Assembly: GCA_000320605.2 (NCBI GenBank) | Contig: KB445793.1 | Span: 2,562,803-2,626,802, forward strand | Direction of reading: 5' to 3' | Source of the DNA: Gelatoporia subvermispora B | Taxonomy: Eukaryota; Basidiomycota; Agaricomycetes; Polyporales; Gelatoporiaceae | Length of the DNA: 64,000 nt | Shown: positions 34,191-46,634 of the stretch, in pieces | How the letters are laid out: each line of letters begins with the position of its first letter | Position numbering within the stretch: the first letter of the stretch is position 1 | Position numbers and translations under genes: made by a program | The notes under the pieces: model-generated | The model's input: only the letters and a program-made list of their open reading frames with translations | Told to the model about the DNA's origin: nothing | Databases searched by the model: none

Positions 34191-35482
34191 TAGTTAATCG
34201 CCAGCGGCTAGTGGGCGCGAAAATGTGATCTGGGCCTGCGCAGGCTCCAACATTCGTCCCGACGGTATGCCATGGGAAGGCTCGTACAGCTTGGCCGCCG
34301 GCCAAGCTGTAAATGGCCAGTCAGATTGGGTTGCGGCTGTATATAGTGCAAGGACCTCCACTTGCGCCAGAACCCTAGGATCCACGGATCAGCATGTATA
34401 TACCAATGCTCTTTGTTCAAGCACGCAGATGGCGCATTAGGGCCAGTAATCCCTCTTATGAGAAGGCAAGTTTGAGAAAGCAAATGTTGGAGCTCCTCCG
34501 ATGATGCGCGCCTCTGAACGCGCCTGTGACTCACCGCCAACACCATGCGTACTGTGCGAGGTCACAAGAGCACCTGGCTGCGCGATAGTGAGAATTACGG
34601 CGTTGTCATTTTTGTTGATCTTGCTCGCTTTGATATTCTCTCCAGACGTCTCCGCCGTTCTCGTGACGCGGCGTATCGCTATCGACTACGGTAGGTCGTA
34701 AGACAGGAACATGTACCCAACCGGAGTCGGACGAATCCTGTGTGCGTGTCCGATTGCTCTGCGCGTTTGCTGTCAACCTTGGTTTGCAGAGCGCCTGTAT
34801 CGGGGCACAGCGGACAGGTGCAAAGCCCTCGAGGCTTCATCGCCAATGCCGCCGTGTCCTTCGCCGCGGCAGCCATATCTCGAATGAAATCTCGAAGCCA
34901 AGCAGAGCTTGAAAGTCAGCAAGAAGGCGAATGTTCGTAATGTCGGCGAAAGGATATGTCAGACGAAAGCCCCCGAGGAGGATATGTTTTGGGAGATCGC
35001 CAAACACGGCCACGGGTTTCCCACGTGCCGCCCCCGCGGCCTTCCGTAAGCCAAGCGTTTGCCGAACTCGCTCAGGGTCCCAAGATGTGGGGCGCGCGGT
35101 GCGACGCACATAAGTACGACATCTTCAATGCGGTCTAGAGTCCATGCTCTCATGTGCACATACTACATCTTCGTCGACGTCGTCTGAGACAGCGCCAACA
35201 CTCTTGACCGCAACGACGACGACGACGACGACGCGAACGCCCTGCTACACCCGGCTAGTGCTGCATTCGATCGGCTGAAATTTCGGCATCGCTCGCCTTG
35301 GCCGCCTCCGCCACTATCTCCACACTTCCAGACGCTTCCCACTTGCGGACAACGACCACGACCTGCACAGGTCTACACGTCTTCACGACTGTTCAACGCC
35401 GGGCCCTCTCGACTGCGGAGAGGCACCCACACTGTATTACACTCACGAGGCTGACTGATTTTGACGACCCACTGTAGCCACC
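34191..35482. other. Intergenic with a small microsatellite
   Basis: No gene recognised. Seven tandem ACG units occupy 35213-35233. The right end is the promoter of the antiporter gene, with a CCACCATGG start context at 35480-35488. Confidence 0.5.
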
Positions 35483-38400
35483 ATGGTATTCCATCCTGTG
35501 AGTGAATGCTTAGGAGGCTGTGCACTAAGAGTATACAGTGACCTGGAATGCCACAGTTTTCAGTATCGATCCCTCACATTGCATACGCATGCCTCGGAGG
35601 ATTTGTGGTCCTGGTATGTACGCCGCCAGCCAAGTCCGGTATCTGTAATAACCCTACGTCCAGTTTGGCATGTTTTCGCTCTTTATTCGAGAGAAAGTGA
35701 GTGTTACCTATCACCAAGCTGTCGGGCTTTCGCAAACGAACGTAGATGTACATAGGTGAAGCAATATGGGCGTTCGTTTTTGGGGTCATCATCGGTGCGT
35801 TGCCTCTCCCAGTTCACCCAGATCTATTTCTAATTGTCCTAGGTCCATACTGCGCCAACATATTTAACCCTCGAGGATGGGGCGGAGGGGACGCCGAAGT
35901 AACGAATCAAATTACGCTAGAATTTACGAGGGTTGTCTTGGCTATCGGAGTGTTCGCGATCGGAGTCGAGCTGCCGAAAGCCTACATGGCTCGCCACTGG
36001 AAGAGTCTTCTCTTCCTGCTATTTCCTGTGATGACATGGGTGGGTATCCAGCCATTCGCCGTGTCCTGGGGCATTTCTGATCTCATTGCGGCTCCTAGGG
36101 CTGGTTTGTATCAGCTGGCCTCATATATGCGCTGATTCCTGGACTCAACTTCGTCTCATCTCTGGCAGTTGCGGCCTGTCTCACACCTACGGACCCTATC
36201 CTTGCGGCGGCAGTCGTTGGTGGAAAATACGCTGACAAGCATGTTCCTGCACATCTACGGCATTTGCTTGCCGCGGAAAGTGGTTGCAATGATGGCGCAG
36301 CTTTCCCGTTCCTCTTCATTGCCTTGTACCTGATCACGGACTCAAGCACTGGGAAAGCAGTCTCGGATTGGTTCCTACGACTCTGGCTCTGTGAGTAGCC
36401 GCAATTGTTTATATTTTGACAACGTTAACGCGGGAGGCAACGTATGTAGATCAGATCATTCTCGGCGTCGTGATCGGCTCACTGCTGGGTTTTGGGTTCC
36501 GACACCTCATGAAGTTTTGCGAGCGCAACGATCTAATTGACAGACAGTCTTACATCGCGCAGTACGTCTCGCTTGCCATGCTCACGATCGGCGTAACGAC
36601 GCTCCTTGGGTCTGACGACCTACTTGCTGCCTTTGCGTGCGGCACCGCTTTCGCGTGGGATGGGTTCTTCAACAGGCAGACAGAGGAGTCCGTGTTCTCG
36701 TCCGTCATCGATCTTCTGTTCAATATTGCGGCCTTCGTCTATGTTGGCGCATGGATGCCTTTTAGCGATTTCTCAAACCCACAACTCACACTGTCCGTCT
36801 GGCGCCTCATCGTAATTGCAATCTTGGTTCTACTTGTCAGGAGATTGCCGATCATGGTCGTACTATACAAATGGATTCCCGATGTCAAGACTTTCCGCGA
36901 AGCGGTGTTTAGCGGTCACTTCGGACCCATGGGTATCGGTGCGGCATTTTCACTATACGTGTATGCTGCGCTTCAAACTCACGCTGCTGGCTGAATAGGT
37001 GCCGTCTTCATCTCGACCCTTGCCGCCGGACAGCTTCCTGCTCCCTCGACACCGCCACAGGGACAGACAGAACTGCTCGCGGCATCTATCCAGCCGATCG
37101 TTGCGTTCATGGTTCTCTGCTCGATTGCCGTACACGGCCTGTCCATCCCGTTCTTCTCCCTCGGGCGACGCGTACACTCGGTTTCACGCACGTGGTCGCG
37201 GCACGATACGTTCGGGACATTGGGACGGCGGTCGTCGCTCTCGTTGCCCGAATGGACGACGCACACGAGGCGTGTCGTGCGTGGCGAGGACATTGTCATC
37301 AACCGCGATGTCAACGATTTGGAGCGCGGAGCGCTGTCATCGGACGAGAAGCGCGATAGGCCCCCTAGTGGTACGCCAACGCCGCCCAATGATCGGCCTA
37401 TTGTCGACGAGAAGCATTCTGGGACATCGTCCTCGACAGGACGTGACGAGGTCACCAGAGAGGATGGTACAGACGTGAGAGAGGAGTTCCCGCCAGATGG
37501 AGATGAGATCGTGGCCGAGTGGAACGAAGGCCCTGACAGGATCATTGAAAGACGCGCCGGACCTGGGGAAGATGTGAGTTTGGCTTTCACCACTTCAGTC
37601 CGTATCACTGAAGATGCTTTTTGTTAGGTTCAAGTAGAGGTGCAGAAAAATGCCTCGTCTCCTGAGGAGACTACAACGGAGACGTTCCGTGTCGCAGAGG
37701 ATGCAGCGGAACATGTTGTTGGCGAAATTAGAGACAAGATTCATAATGCGCCTAATTTCGGGGAGATCGTCCACAAAGCCCAGGATAATTTTCATCATAA
37801 TTCGCAAGATCTGGTAGACATGGCTCACGAAGTTGAGCACAAAGCGAAGCAAGCCTTCGGTATGCGCGATGAGCGGAGGCAAAACGGTCATAACGGAGAC
37901 CATCACGACGAAGATGACGAAGGATGGGTCTCTGATGCTAGCAACGGGCAGCCACACGCGTCTACCTCTGCTGCGGAGGAGGAGAGGCGCTCCAAGTCCC
38001 CGAAGTCGAAGAGCCCCAAGCTCCCGAAAGCGCCATCTGTGCGGCCATCTACCGGTCGCAGGAGAACTTCTATCCGACGCGGCCTACTTGGTGGACGACC
38101 CGTGTCGAGCATCGCCCGCTCCTACAGTGACAACTTGCTCGGTAGACATCGCGAAGAGCCGGAACAAGACCAAAATGGTTACGATGCCGGCACAGAAAGT
38201 CCCGGCGACGCTCGCGGTAGGCAGCCTGCACTCCGTGCAGACACTGCACGGACGGCGTCAAGCCTTCGTCTGCCTCGCCACGCACGCGTGGACTCTCTAC
38301 GGGCGCTCGAGTCACCGCGGCCCTCCCGGGATCAGTCTCCCACGCGTTCCGTGCGCTTCGCGGACACCCCCGAGCGTAGCGGATTCGCCACCCCACGCAT

Positions 38401-38527
38401 CTTGTCGCCAACGTCTGCCCTCTCACCTACGTCCTCGAGCGAAGTTTCGTCTGATGTCGAAGGCGAAACGGGTGTCGACTCTCCTCGGAATGTCCGCTTC
38501 TCCCTACCCGCCGATCCTCGCGGCTAA
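35483..38527 (+). CDS. NHA1: Plasma-membrane Na+(K+)/H+ antiporter, NHA1/SOD2 type
   Basis: Nine exons: 35483-35497, 35557-35613, 35664-35696, 35746-35794, 35843-36039, 36099-36390, 36450-36938, 36999-37573, 37628-38527; 868 aa. The first 450 or so residues are a polytopic transport domain with the fungal NHA signatures G-P-Y-C-A-N-I-F-N-P-R-G-W, L-T-P-T-D-P-I-L-A, H-V-P-A-H-L-R-H-L-L and A-E-S-G-C-N-D-G-A-A-F-P-F; the last holds the acidic residue needed for cation exchange in characterised members. A long hydrophilic, Ser/Asp/Arg-rich cytosolic tail follows, as in yeast Nha1. The family exports Na+ or K+ for protons and sets salt tolerance and pH. Exon 1 encodes only M-V-F-H-P. A small gene 500 bp downstream repeats part of the tail. 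Confidence 0.93.
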
Positions 38528-39034
38528 ATTCACATTTCTACGTGCATCACTCGCTGGCTGCTGGATCAGTCGGATCCTGCATGCCAGGAACTTCCAGATC
38601 CTCTTTACTACTATTTACCCTCGCCCATAGCATACCTAGTTTCTTGACTGACTGACTTCGTCTTGCATTTGCACTGCATCTTGGTGGACTGTATTTTACA
38701 AGGCATGGTATCTGCACATATCCACATGTATATACATCATATCTCTCTCATGCATCGCATTTTCGGTACCAACAAAACGTCGAGTTTGCAGGACATGAGG
38801 AGTTGTGCCCGAGCGGGAATAATTGCGAGAGGCAGTCCAGCCACAGACGCGTTCGGTGCGCACGTGTGATGACGTCGCGCGCACGCTGCGCTTGCAGGCA
38901 GGTGGGGTGGATGCGCCTGGTGCTATACACTGCACTGGCAGCTAGAGATAAGTATGGCACTCAACTAAAGATGACTATCATTAGCACCCCTGTTGCGACA
39001 TCCCGTCACCAGCTACCTACAGCTCCCCCGCAGA
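38528..39034. other. Intergenic between antiporter and tail-like gene
   Basis: 507 bp with no recognisable frame; 3' flank of the antiporter and presumed promoter of the next gene. Confidence 0.5.
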
Positions 39035-39480
39035 ATGAGTCCTAACTTCATGTCGAATCACGACGAGGCACCACACACGCGCGTCTCGCACCCGGGAGAC
39101 CCTCGAGATACCCATGTAGCAAGCGACAAGGCCGACTACAGAGAGGAAAACCTGCCGGATGGCGAGGAAGTGTTGCAAGAGTGGAAGGAGGGCCCTGACA
39201 AGGTGATCGAGAAACGGTCTGCTCCGGGGGAAGATGTACGTAACTAGACCGTCCGCTCAGCGAACACCATGGTTAGTGATATTAATGATTTTCACGCTGT
39301 ATCAAGGTCGAAGTCGAAGTGCAGAAGAACGCATATCCTAATGGCAAGAGCCCTGTGCGTCTGTTTAGTCCCGATGCCCACCGCATGGAGGAGTTGGTCG
39401 AGCAAGCAGGACGGAAAGTCAAAGCAAAGTGTACGGGAAAAGGTTCTACGCATCGCGAGAAAGATAGTGAGCACCACTGA
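39035..39480 (+). CDS. Small protein resembling the NHA1 cytosolic tail
   Basis: Two exons, 39035-39235 and 39307-39480, 124 aa, joined by a GT-AG intron. It copies the stretch of the antiporter tail around the exon 8/9 junction: R-E-E-N-L-P-D-G-E-E-V-L-Q-E-W-K-E-G-P-D here, against R-E-E-F-P-P-D-G-D-E-I-V-A-E-W-N-E-G-P-D there, then A-P-G-E-D | V-E-V-E-V-Q-K-N-A against G-P-G-E-D | V-Q-V-E-V-Q-K-N-A. The intron sits at the same codon with the same phase. The rest is unlike the antiporter and ends in a Lys/Arg-rich tail; there is no membrane segment. It is a partial tandem duplicate that has kept an open frame with its own ATG. Function unknown; competition for tail partners is one possibility. 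Confidence 0.6.
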
Positions 39481-40039
39481 GTCTCAGCACTAAGTGAGTC
39501 TGTTCGCGCCGTTCCTATATTTATTTACTCAGCTGATACGAACTTTGATTTGAGCTTCGACAGGGGCTTGCTATTTAGAAGATACCTTCGTGATACGTGA
39601 TACACTATATCCTCTAAGGTTACCCACTCTCCGTGGCTGTCTCGCTTTCAATTTCATTGGTAGCCTATCAGATCGTGACATTTCGCTGAAAATAACTGTT
39701 GAACATCGTCATCGATCTTTGAACGGAGCGCGCTTGCGTGACAGCCACATAGTAGTAGCATCGCAAAATTGGACAGCCGTGTTGGTGTCTTGTGTGCTAT
39801 CACTCAATCGTGAGATGTGGCGAACGACAGTAGACGCGATGCTGTGCGGCCCACCCTGAGATACTTACCGATCTCTAGGCCGGAAGTTAGTCCAATGCAA
39901 TCGCGGGATATCCTGGTGTGCCTCGCATATTCCTCAATGCATTATTACGGATTCGCCCACCTTAAGACAACTGCTGCGAAGCCGTTGATGTTCTCACTGG
40001 TTGTGCTTGCTGGTTACATTTATCTGCGACCCATACGCT
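39481..40039. other. Intergenic, no gene recognised
   Basis: No coding frame with family resemblance. Includes the 5' flank of the decayed F-box-like copy. Confidence 0.45.
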
Positions 40040-41557
40040 ATGAGTCCCGTCCCCCATCTCGATTACGATGTCATTCTCGAGATCTGTCAATCCATCGCCG
40101 AGTTGCAGAATATTCTACCATTGGTCAAACTTCTTTCGGTATCAGAGGAAGAGTGGCAATATCATGAAGGCGTGTTCAAGCAGGCGGACGCGGTGGTAAA
40201 ACTCATGCGACTGCCCCAAAGTTCAGCTGTGTGGTACGCAAACCGCTTTCTCCTGCCTCAATCATACTCACAGGTTGTCAGACTGTAAGTTCTCGATGAG
40301 CCCATAGCAGCTGCGCAATGGGCGCGGATTCAGGTCTATGCATATCGCGTGCGCACGCTTGTGCATAAGGCGGACAAACCATTCATAGCTCCTTCCATCA
40401 TCTACGCGTTGAGCCACTATGCTCAACCTAATGTCATATTCCCTAAGCCACGCAAACTGATTCTACATCGCGAGCGCGTGTACGGGGAAGAAGTTCTATA
40501 CTTGTATCAATACCAGAGACATTTAAGAGCATCTACTTCGGCTCCAGACGCAAGCTTTCGAAAACGGCGTGTCAAGCCACGCCGTTTCTTAGAGAAGAAA
40601 AAGAATTCGATTTATACCAACTTCTATCCGCAATACACGCTCGAGCTCCGCACATTCAGCACATATACCTTTGCAAACCACCAGAGATGGAGATATTTCT
40701 AGAGGGTTCCGCTCTCTTCCGAAGTCTGCGATCGCTGAAGTAGAGCAAAGGCTTTCGCCCGAATCGTAACATTCTGTCGGATTTAGCCCCCTGCAATATC
40801 TAGAAGACCTGTTAATTCAGTTGCCAAATGTTGCACACCACACCCCAAGCTCGAGATCTGGCTTTGGTGCATTGACCCACTTGAACATAATAGGGTGGAA
40901 GCAGAACGGATGACACGCACTCCATTCTTTTCTGGCAGCAGTATCCTCCGTACAGTTAAGCAAGATCGTTATCTACTGCGTCTTCCATGAAGATAGGCGC
41001 TGCGAACCATGCCCATGCGAGCCAGCCCTGTCGCACATCTTGTGGCGATGGCGCTCGTCAATGTACTTGCTCGACTTCTCCGTCCATTTTCCCGACTTCG
41101 CGCGCACCATCGCACCGTTCCTGCCGTGGTCAGAACTACGCGTTGTCACTATGCGCCTCACAAGGGGAAAGTTGTTCCTTTCTGATGACACGCTATTTGC
41201 GCTTGCGGATTACTGGCCAAAGCTGGATGCTCTCAAGGTCCAGCTCGGCCACAGTGTCACCTTTCCCTTGGGCACACTTGAACTCTCTATCAACGGCATC
41301 GCACGCTTCACCCTGAGATGTCCGAGCCTGCGCTCGCTATGTCTCCCTGACGTGGTGGTACATGGGGAGGACTTTTGGGCATGCATTCCGACGGGCGCAC
41401 GGCATGGCTTGGAGTCGCTGGAGATCAAGGGGATTATAGGCAACAACGAAAGCCTTGCCATCTACAGGGTTATAAGGCCCTCCTGGAAAAGATCAATACC
41501 TTCTTGACAACCATCTTTCCCTTCGCGATCATCGAGGGCCCGGACAGTGAGCATTGA
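40040..41557 (+). pseudogene. F-box/LRR-like gene, decayed copy
   Basis: Order of family landmarks is kept but the frame is broken many times. Exon 1 begins H-L-D-Y-D-V-I-L-E-I-C-Q-S and then jumps to L-P-L-V-K-L-L-S-V-S, having lost the core of the F-box (about 35 residues). Exon 2 starts V-L-D-E-P-I-A-A-A-Q-W-A-R. A frameshift near 40505-40520 moves the family match to another frame (P-E-T-F-K-S-I-Y-F), which meets TAG near 40740; further stops follow around 40800-40910. From 41040 to 41460 a long frame matching the last third (W-S-E-L-R-V-V-T-M-R-L-T, L-E-L-S-I-N-G-I-A-R-F) is open again, then shifts once more before the final 30 residues. This copy is dead, but the 3' third has decayed little. 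Confidence 0.85.
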
Positions 41558-41945
41558 GTGATTAGTAGATTAGCTTGAGCTTGCGTCAGGGCACATGGGC
41601 ATGAAACAAACAGCGTAGTCGTAGAAGTGTATTCAGGATTGCACCTGGTTCAGATGAGGCTCAGCTTTGCCTTCGCCATGCCTCGGCACACACCGGTAGA
41701 TATACACCATACGAGTCAAAATCCCCTAACGTAAAGTGTTACACCGAGACCGAGACATGTACATGAGCGGACGAGCCCGCGCTGTCTTCAATGGTTCAAT
41801 AATCACTGGGAACCCGAATGCTGCGAAATACGTGGCCCACGTGTGGGGCTGGACCGAGCGAGCGCCAGCCCAAGTCATTCTCTTGGCACTGGCGCTACAC
41901 TTGAGTCTGCAAGCTCTGACATATTCTAAACTTTCTCGACTCACA

Positions 41946-43586
41946 ATGCTTCCTACCCATTCTCTCAACTACGATGTCATCCTTGAAATATGCGAATATG
42001 TTCGTCTAAGCGAATTTTGGTCATGGCATGGGAATGCAGACTTGAAGAATCTGGCACTCGTCAACAAATCATTTTGCGAGCCAGCTCTGGATGTCCTGTG
42101 GCGAGAGCTACACGACATTTCACCCGTGGTGAAATTGCTTTACACCTCGCAACAGGAAAGAGAATACCCGGAGCATATCATCAATTATGATTACATTTTC
42201 GCTGAAGATGAGGTGCCTGCGACATACAAGCTATGGGTATGTACGGCTGCTCAATCACAAAGAATTGCTCGGGGTGCGATTGATGGGTGACAGGTTCTAG
42301 ACAGCCCCATTACAATTGGTCAATGGGCGCGTGTGCAATTCTACGCAACTCGCGTGCGTGAACTCAGGCATAATGCAAACTTTCCGGCGATAGACCCCTC
42401 CATCATATACGCAATCGGCTATTACGCGCTACCTCAAGCCATATTTCCCCAGTTACAAACGCTTTCAATAGATCAACAATGGCTGTACGGAGGGGAGATT
42501 TTGTGCTTCGTCTCGTAAAGTCTCAGAGCCATCGAACTCGACGTCGGGAAAGATAATGAAATCATCCTATCTACACTGTTCCCTCGTAACGATGACTCCA
42601 ACTCGCATCACCTTCTAGCAGCAATTCATTCTCGAGCACCACTTGTCCACGACATCACCTTGCGTGGATACAGCCTCCGCATCTCACCAGAAGATCTCAC
42701 CCTTTTCCAGGATCTACAGACACTATCGTGGGACGGCCGATACTCTTCGGATCCGAGCATCATTTCGCTGCTCGCTACTTCTCGGAGTTTACGAAAGTTG
42801 ACATTCGACCTGCCTTACATCGCACATCCTAATGCAGTATCAGATCTCGGCTTTCCTGTGCTGGAACAACTGTCCGTACATAGTGGCCAGCAAGACGGAT
42901 GGCACGGGCTCCATTCGCTGCTTACAGTCATACAATCCGGTCACCTCAATAGTCTTTCTATTCACTTCACAATCCAGGGACACTCGCTGCGCCCTGATCC
43001 ATGTCCGTGCAAACCGCCTGTAGATCAGCTGCTACGGCAATGGCAATCATCGATGCGCAAGCTCTCCTTCTGCGTCCGTCCTGTGAAGCTTTTCCCGCCT
43101 CCCCTCACGGGGCGGATCACTAGTTTCGTTGATATAATCCGGCCTTTTTTTGTCCTATCCAGGCTCCGGTCCATTCATCTTCGGATTACACATTATGACA
43201 GGGCCACCTCGCCTCTGGGCGAAGATGAACTGTTTGCTCTCGCAGATGCCTGGCCGGAGGTGGAGGTTCTGCGGCTGGAATTAGGCAAACCATTGTGGTC
43301 CGACCCGGACTATCGAAACAGACCCCCCATTAGGCCGTCTGTCAACTGCATTGCCCGATTCGCTCTCAAGTGTCGTGATTTGAAGTCTTTGTCTTTACCA
43401 GCAGTGGAGCTGCAGGACCGGAATTTGTGGGTCGACATACCGCTTGGAAGCCAGCACGGATTGAGATGGCTTCAACTGGGGTGCGTTTTACCCCTCAACT
43501 ACAGTCATGAATCTCTCGATGCATCCACACAATTCCTGCAACATATCTTTCCGTCGGCGTCGATCAATGGCCTGCCAGATATATAA
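41946..43586 (+). pseudogene. F-box/LRR-like gene with one internal stop
   Basis: Two exons, 41946-42236 and 42294-43586, with the family's phase-0 intron. The ATG gives M-L-P-T-H-S-L-N-Y-D-V-I-L-E-I-C-E-Y and a complete F-box (A-L-V-N-K-S-F-C-E-P-A-L-D-V-L-W-R-E-L). Exon 2 starts V-L-D-S-P-I-T-I-G-Q-W-A-R-V-Q-F-Y-A-T-R-V. At 42516-42518 the codon that is Glu in the paralogue (F-V-S-E-C-L) is TAA; both sides are open, and the 3' part continues without another lesion to F-P-S-A-S-I-N-G-L-P. If translated as is, the product is about 172 residues: F-box plus a short piece. It is a fresh pseudogene, a sequence error, or a truncated F-box-only protein. The frame is also open upstream to an ATG at 41757, but paralogues start at M-L/P-S/T. 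Confidence 0.75.
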
Positions 43587-44482
43587 GCAGTAATTAGCCA
43601 ATGTCACCGTGCATATGACGCGTCCATTGTTCCGAGCCTTTGTGTACTACTTGGAAGATCACCTCGATATACCATATTCCCTACAATGCGTCTTTAGTAC
43701 GAATGTCCTGGGATACGCTCTTTCGCCCCGGAGACACGCTGCTGTTCTTGGGAATGGATACCGCTGCTATGGTATTGACCTTTTCCATAACCTTTGCCAA
43801 TAAAGCTTCACGAAAGTAGTTGACCCGAACACAATCAACCATAATATATATCACCCCAGGAGGCATACCACTGATCAGTAGGCAAAGGCGATACCCCCAG
43901 CATGTACGACGTGACTAAAAGGACTAGACCAAGAATCATCAGGAATATCTTATGACAGATGGGTACTAAATTGAGGTGGCGAAACCGATGGCACTTGTTG
44001 ATGCATGAGACAGTGTGCAAGATGTAGATATCCGGTCATCGAGGGAACGCCCACCGGGTAGGTACCATCCTAAGCTCCACCTCAAACCGCACACTAGCTG
44101 GGCGTGTGGCAGTGGAGTCGAGGGAGGACGCGACTGCCGTAGCTTGCCGTATCGCTGGTGTCCAGTTTATAAGCGCATATCCGGTGTGTCCCTCTCGCCG
44201 AGCACAGGAGGTATGCTGAAGGTCAAGAATGGCAGTATCAACGTCCAGAGCGTCCGTGGTGAGATGCAATTCTCTGGGCATCACCTACGCTCTCTGACAT
44301 CTTCATGGATGACTCACGAGCTTCTCGAAAGTGTATTTTCCAGAGATACAGTCATCGAAGCATAAAGTCACACCAGGACCAGGGTAAAAATAGTTGCAAG
44401 GCACCCTCAGAGCCACTGCAAAGTACGCAGAGCATCGATCGGAGAAAACAGAGGCTCCACGAGATAGTGATATACGCCCTTG
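43587..44482. other. Intergenic, about 0.9 kb, no gene recognised
   Basis: Between two 3' ends (F-box-like copy and rhomboid gene). No motif-bearing frames and no repeats noticed. Confidence 0.45.
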
Positions 44483-46136
44483 TCATTGAAATGCTTCCCA
44501 GAACTTGTGCCACTGGATCTTGATCATGAGCGTAGCAATGCGCGCATAGATCCAGGCAGTGTCTCCGTACTCCAGCCATATTGCGCCGAAGCATGCACCG
44601 CCCAAGTGCACGAAGTGGTTGACATACAATGGCCAATATGACGTCCTGTGACGCTTAAGCATGGTTCAGGTACAGGTAAGGTCTATTAATGCTCACCACA
44701 TGGCAAAGGTCACCCCCACGAGTGTAGGTGCCATGACAGCATGGAAGATCCACATTGGGTTTATCTGGAACAGACCAAAGACGTCGAAGTTGACGTCTGG
44801 AAAGGCCAGGATGGAGTATGTGAGCGCAGCACACGCAGCGCCTGACATCCCCATCAGAGGCTTGAGCGAAGTAGGCCCTGCAGTCTTCACTGGCTTTACT
44901 CCGGCCTTCATAAGTGCTGATGCGTTACGTTCAAGGACAGCAGACGACGTCAGGCGTGAAAGCAGCCGGGGATATTGATGACGCAGCGCGGCAAAGTGCG
45001 CATACGCGGTGCTGAATAGACCAGCTGCGGTATTGCACGTCAGAACGCCGCATGAATAGAGCTAAGGGTGGGATCTCACCGGATATGAGGAACGCAAGCA
45101 GCTTCCACTTGATAGTGGCTTCCACGGGAAAGTCATGGGGATAGCGGATCAGCTGCTCCTGAAAGTGGAAGGCAGTCATAGCACCTACAGCAGAAGTTCA
45201 GACATTGATGATTTTCAACCGAAGTCAGACATACCAAAACTGGTCAAAGTCATGGATGTCAACGCAAAGTGTAAAAAACTCTTGTAGCTGAGGCGCAGAT
45301 TAGCGTATTCATCAACGAGACTATGGAAAACGACTCACCTGAGCAGACTTGTAAGCATTGTATAGGACTTGCCAGACAGAGGATCATGGGCAAAATGGCG
45401 ACTGAGAAAGGGTCTAATTGGTGGAATCTTCCAGAGTAGCAGCATCGCTGCGCTGGCCGCGCCAATAGTCCAGCAGGTCCTCCGGCCCTCACTTGTCTCG
45501 ACAAGAGGCTGCGCCAGCTGGTAGTATGCTATCAGTAGCTGATGCGCAGTGTATCTTGGTAGTGACTCGGCAACTTCATGTAGCTGGTTCATGATTGCCA
45601 ATAGGGACTGTACGCGTACCAAAGCGTCAGTGTGGCATGAGATCAGTGTCCCATATATCTTACCTGGTCGAACGTTCTCTTACGATGTGACATAAGCTCG
45701 TAGCTAGTGGTAGGCTTGATGGCCCATACCCCCCCAAGCATCTTGATCGACTCCTGCTCGTCGATGGTCTCGTCAATAGTCTGACTAGCGGCGAAGCCGA
45801 AAACACCGAGTGATACGAAGACAGCAAACTGCAATGCAAGCGACAGTGAGTTCATCGCGCCCGCAACTGCCCATGTCCTGTGCGCACCAGCATTTGTCTC
45901 CGACTGCGCGGGCGCTCCAGTCGGTCTACGAACGATTTGACCTCGCTCGTGGCGGTCAACCTGGGTACGACCGATGGTGGCGGAAACGCTTTAAGCTCGC
46001 CATGCTGAGCAATTGAAGTTGAATAACAGACAATGGATGATGAGAGTCGACGACACGGGGAACGAGGAAAACGGTGGGTAAGGAGAGGATGGTACGAACT
46101 CGGGAGTCGAGTCCGCCGCGCACAAGTCCAGAGCAT
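44483..46136 (-). CDS. Mitochondrial rhomboid protease (PARL/Pcp1-like)
   Basis: Seven exons: 45961-46136, 45664-45877, 45339-45607, 45235-45287, 45080-45184, 44697-45024, 44483-44645; 435 aa. Rhomboids cleave helices inside membranes. The catalytic Ser is in G-M-S-G-A-A (Ser333) and the His in H-F-V-H-L-G-G-A-C-F-G (His395), the PARL-type spacing. The N-terminus (M-L-W-T-C-A-R-R-T-R-L-P-S-S-Y) is Arg/Ser-rich without acids, as in mitochondrial presequences, so inner-membrane location is inferred; fungal Pcp1 processes Mgm1 and Ccp1. Several further hydrophobic segments surround the active site. The first intron can be placed with acceptor at 45878; an acceptor a little upstream with another donor is possible and would alter a few residues. 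Confidence 0.85.
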
Positions 46137-46634
46137 TGCACTGGCAGTCGCTCGCCGGCGGCGGCTCGCTCGGCAACGTTCCAATGGCGCCAAATCTCGC
46201 CAAATGCACGTGCACTAGAGGGCGCCTATATACCGCCGGCTGTCATAAGCTGTCATAACGGTAGCACCTAGCGCCCAAGCGGTCCAACATTCCAGCCGAG
46301 TGCCTCTTGGAGTACCTCTCCTTACACCTCTTGTCACTTCAGAAATGGTTTTACAGCCTCGGAGAAGACTTTCAGGATGTGGGTAAGACATAGGATGATC
46401 ATTCCTGAGTTCCTTGAAACCAGAGCAAGTAGCGGAGTACGAGATGTGAGTTGCATCGGAGCGCGACGAATCGCTGGCAAGGGCCTGACGCATTAATTCT
46501 ATACGTCAATATTAGCCAGGTCCACATGTGACATGAAATGTCGAATTCGTGAAACTCTTCGTGGCCTTCCTGCACACTTTGGTCGTTTGTAGTGCTATGA
46601 AACTCGTTGGCTCAGGATGAGCAGGAACCAAACA

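Noticed and set aside
34679..35159. Overlapping short frames on both strands with Arg/Pro-rich products
   Set aside because: No motif, no splice-compatible partners and GC-rich composition; likely chance.
36979..37608. 209-codon frame on the minus strand under the antiporter tail
   Set aside because: Shadow of exon 8 of NHA1, which is fixed by flanking exons and family signatures.
29590..42518. RIP-type mutation as the cause of the stops in the F-box copies
   Set aside because: At 29590 the expected change is TAC to TAA and at 42516 GAA to TAA; neither is C-to-T, so RIP does not explain them.
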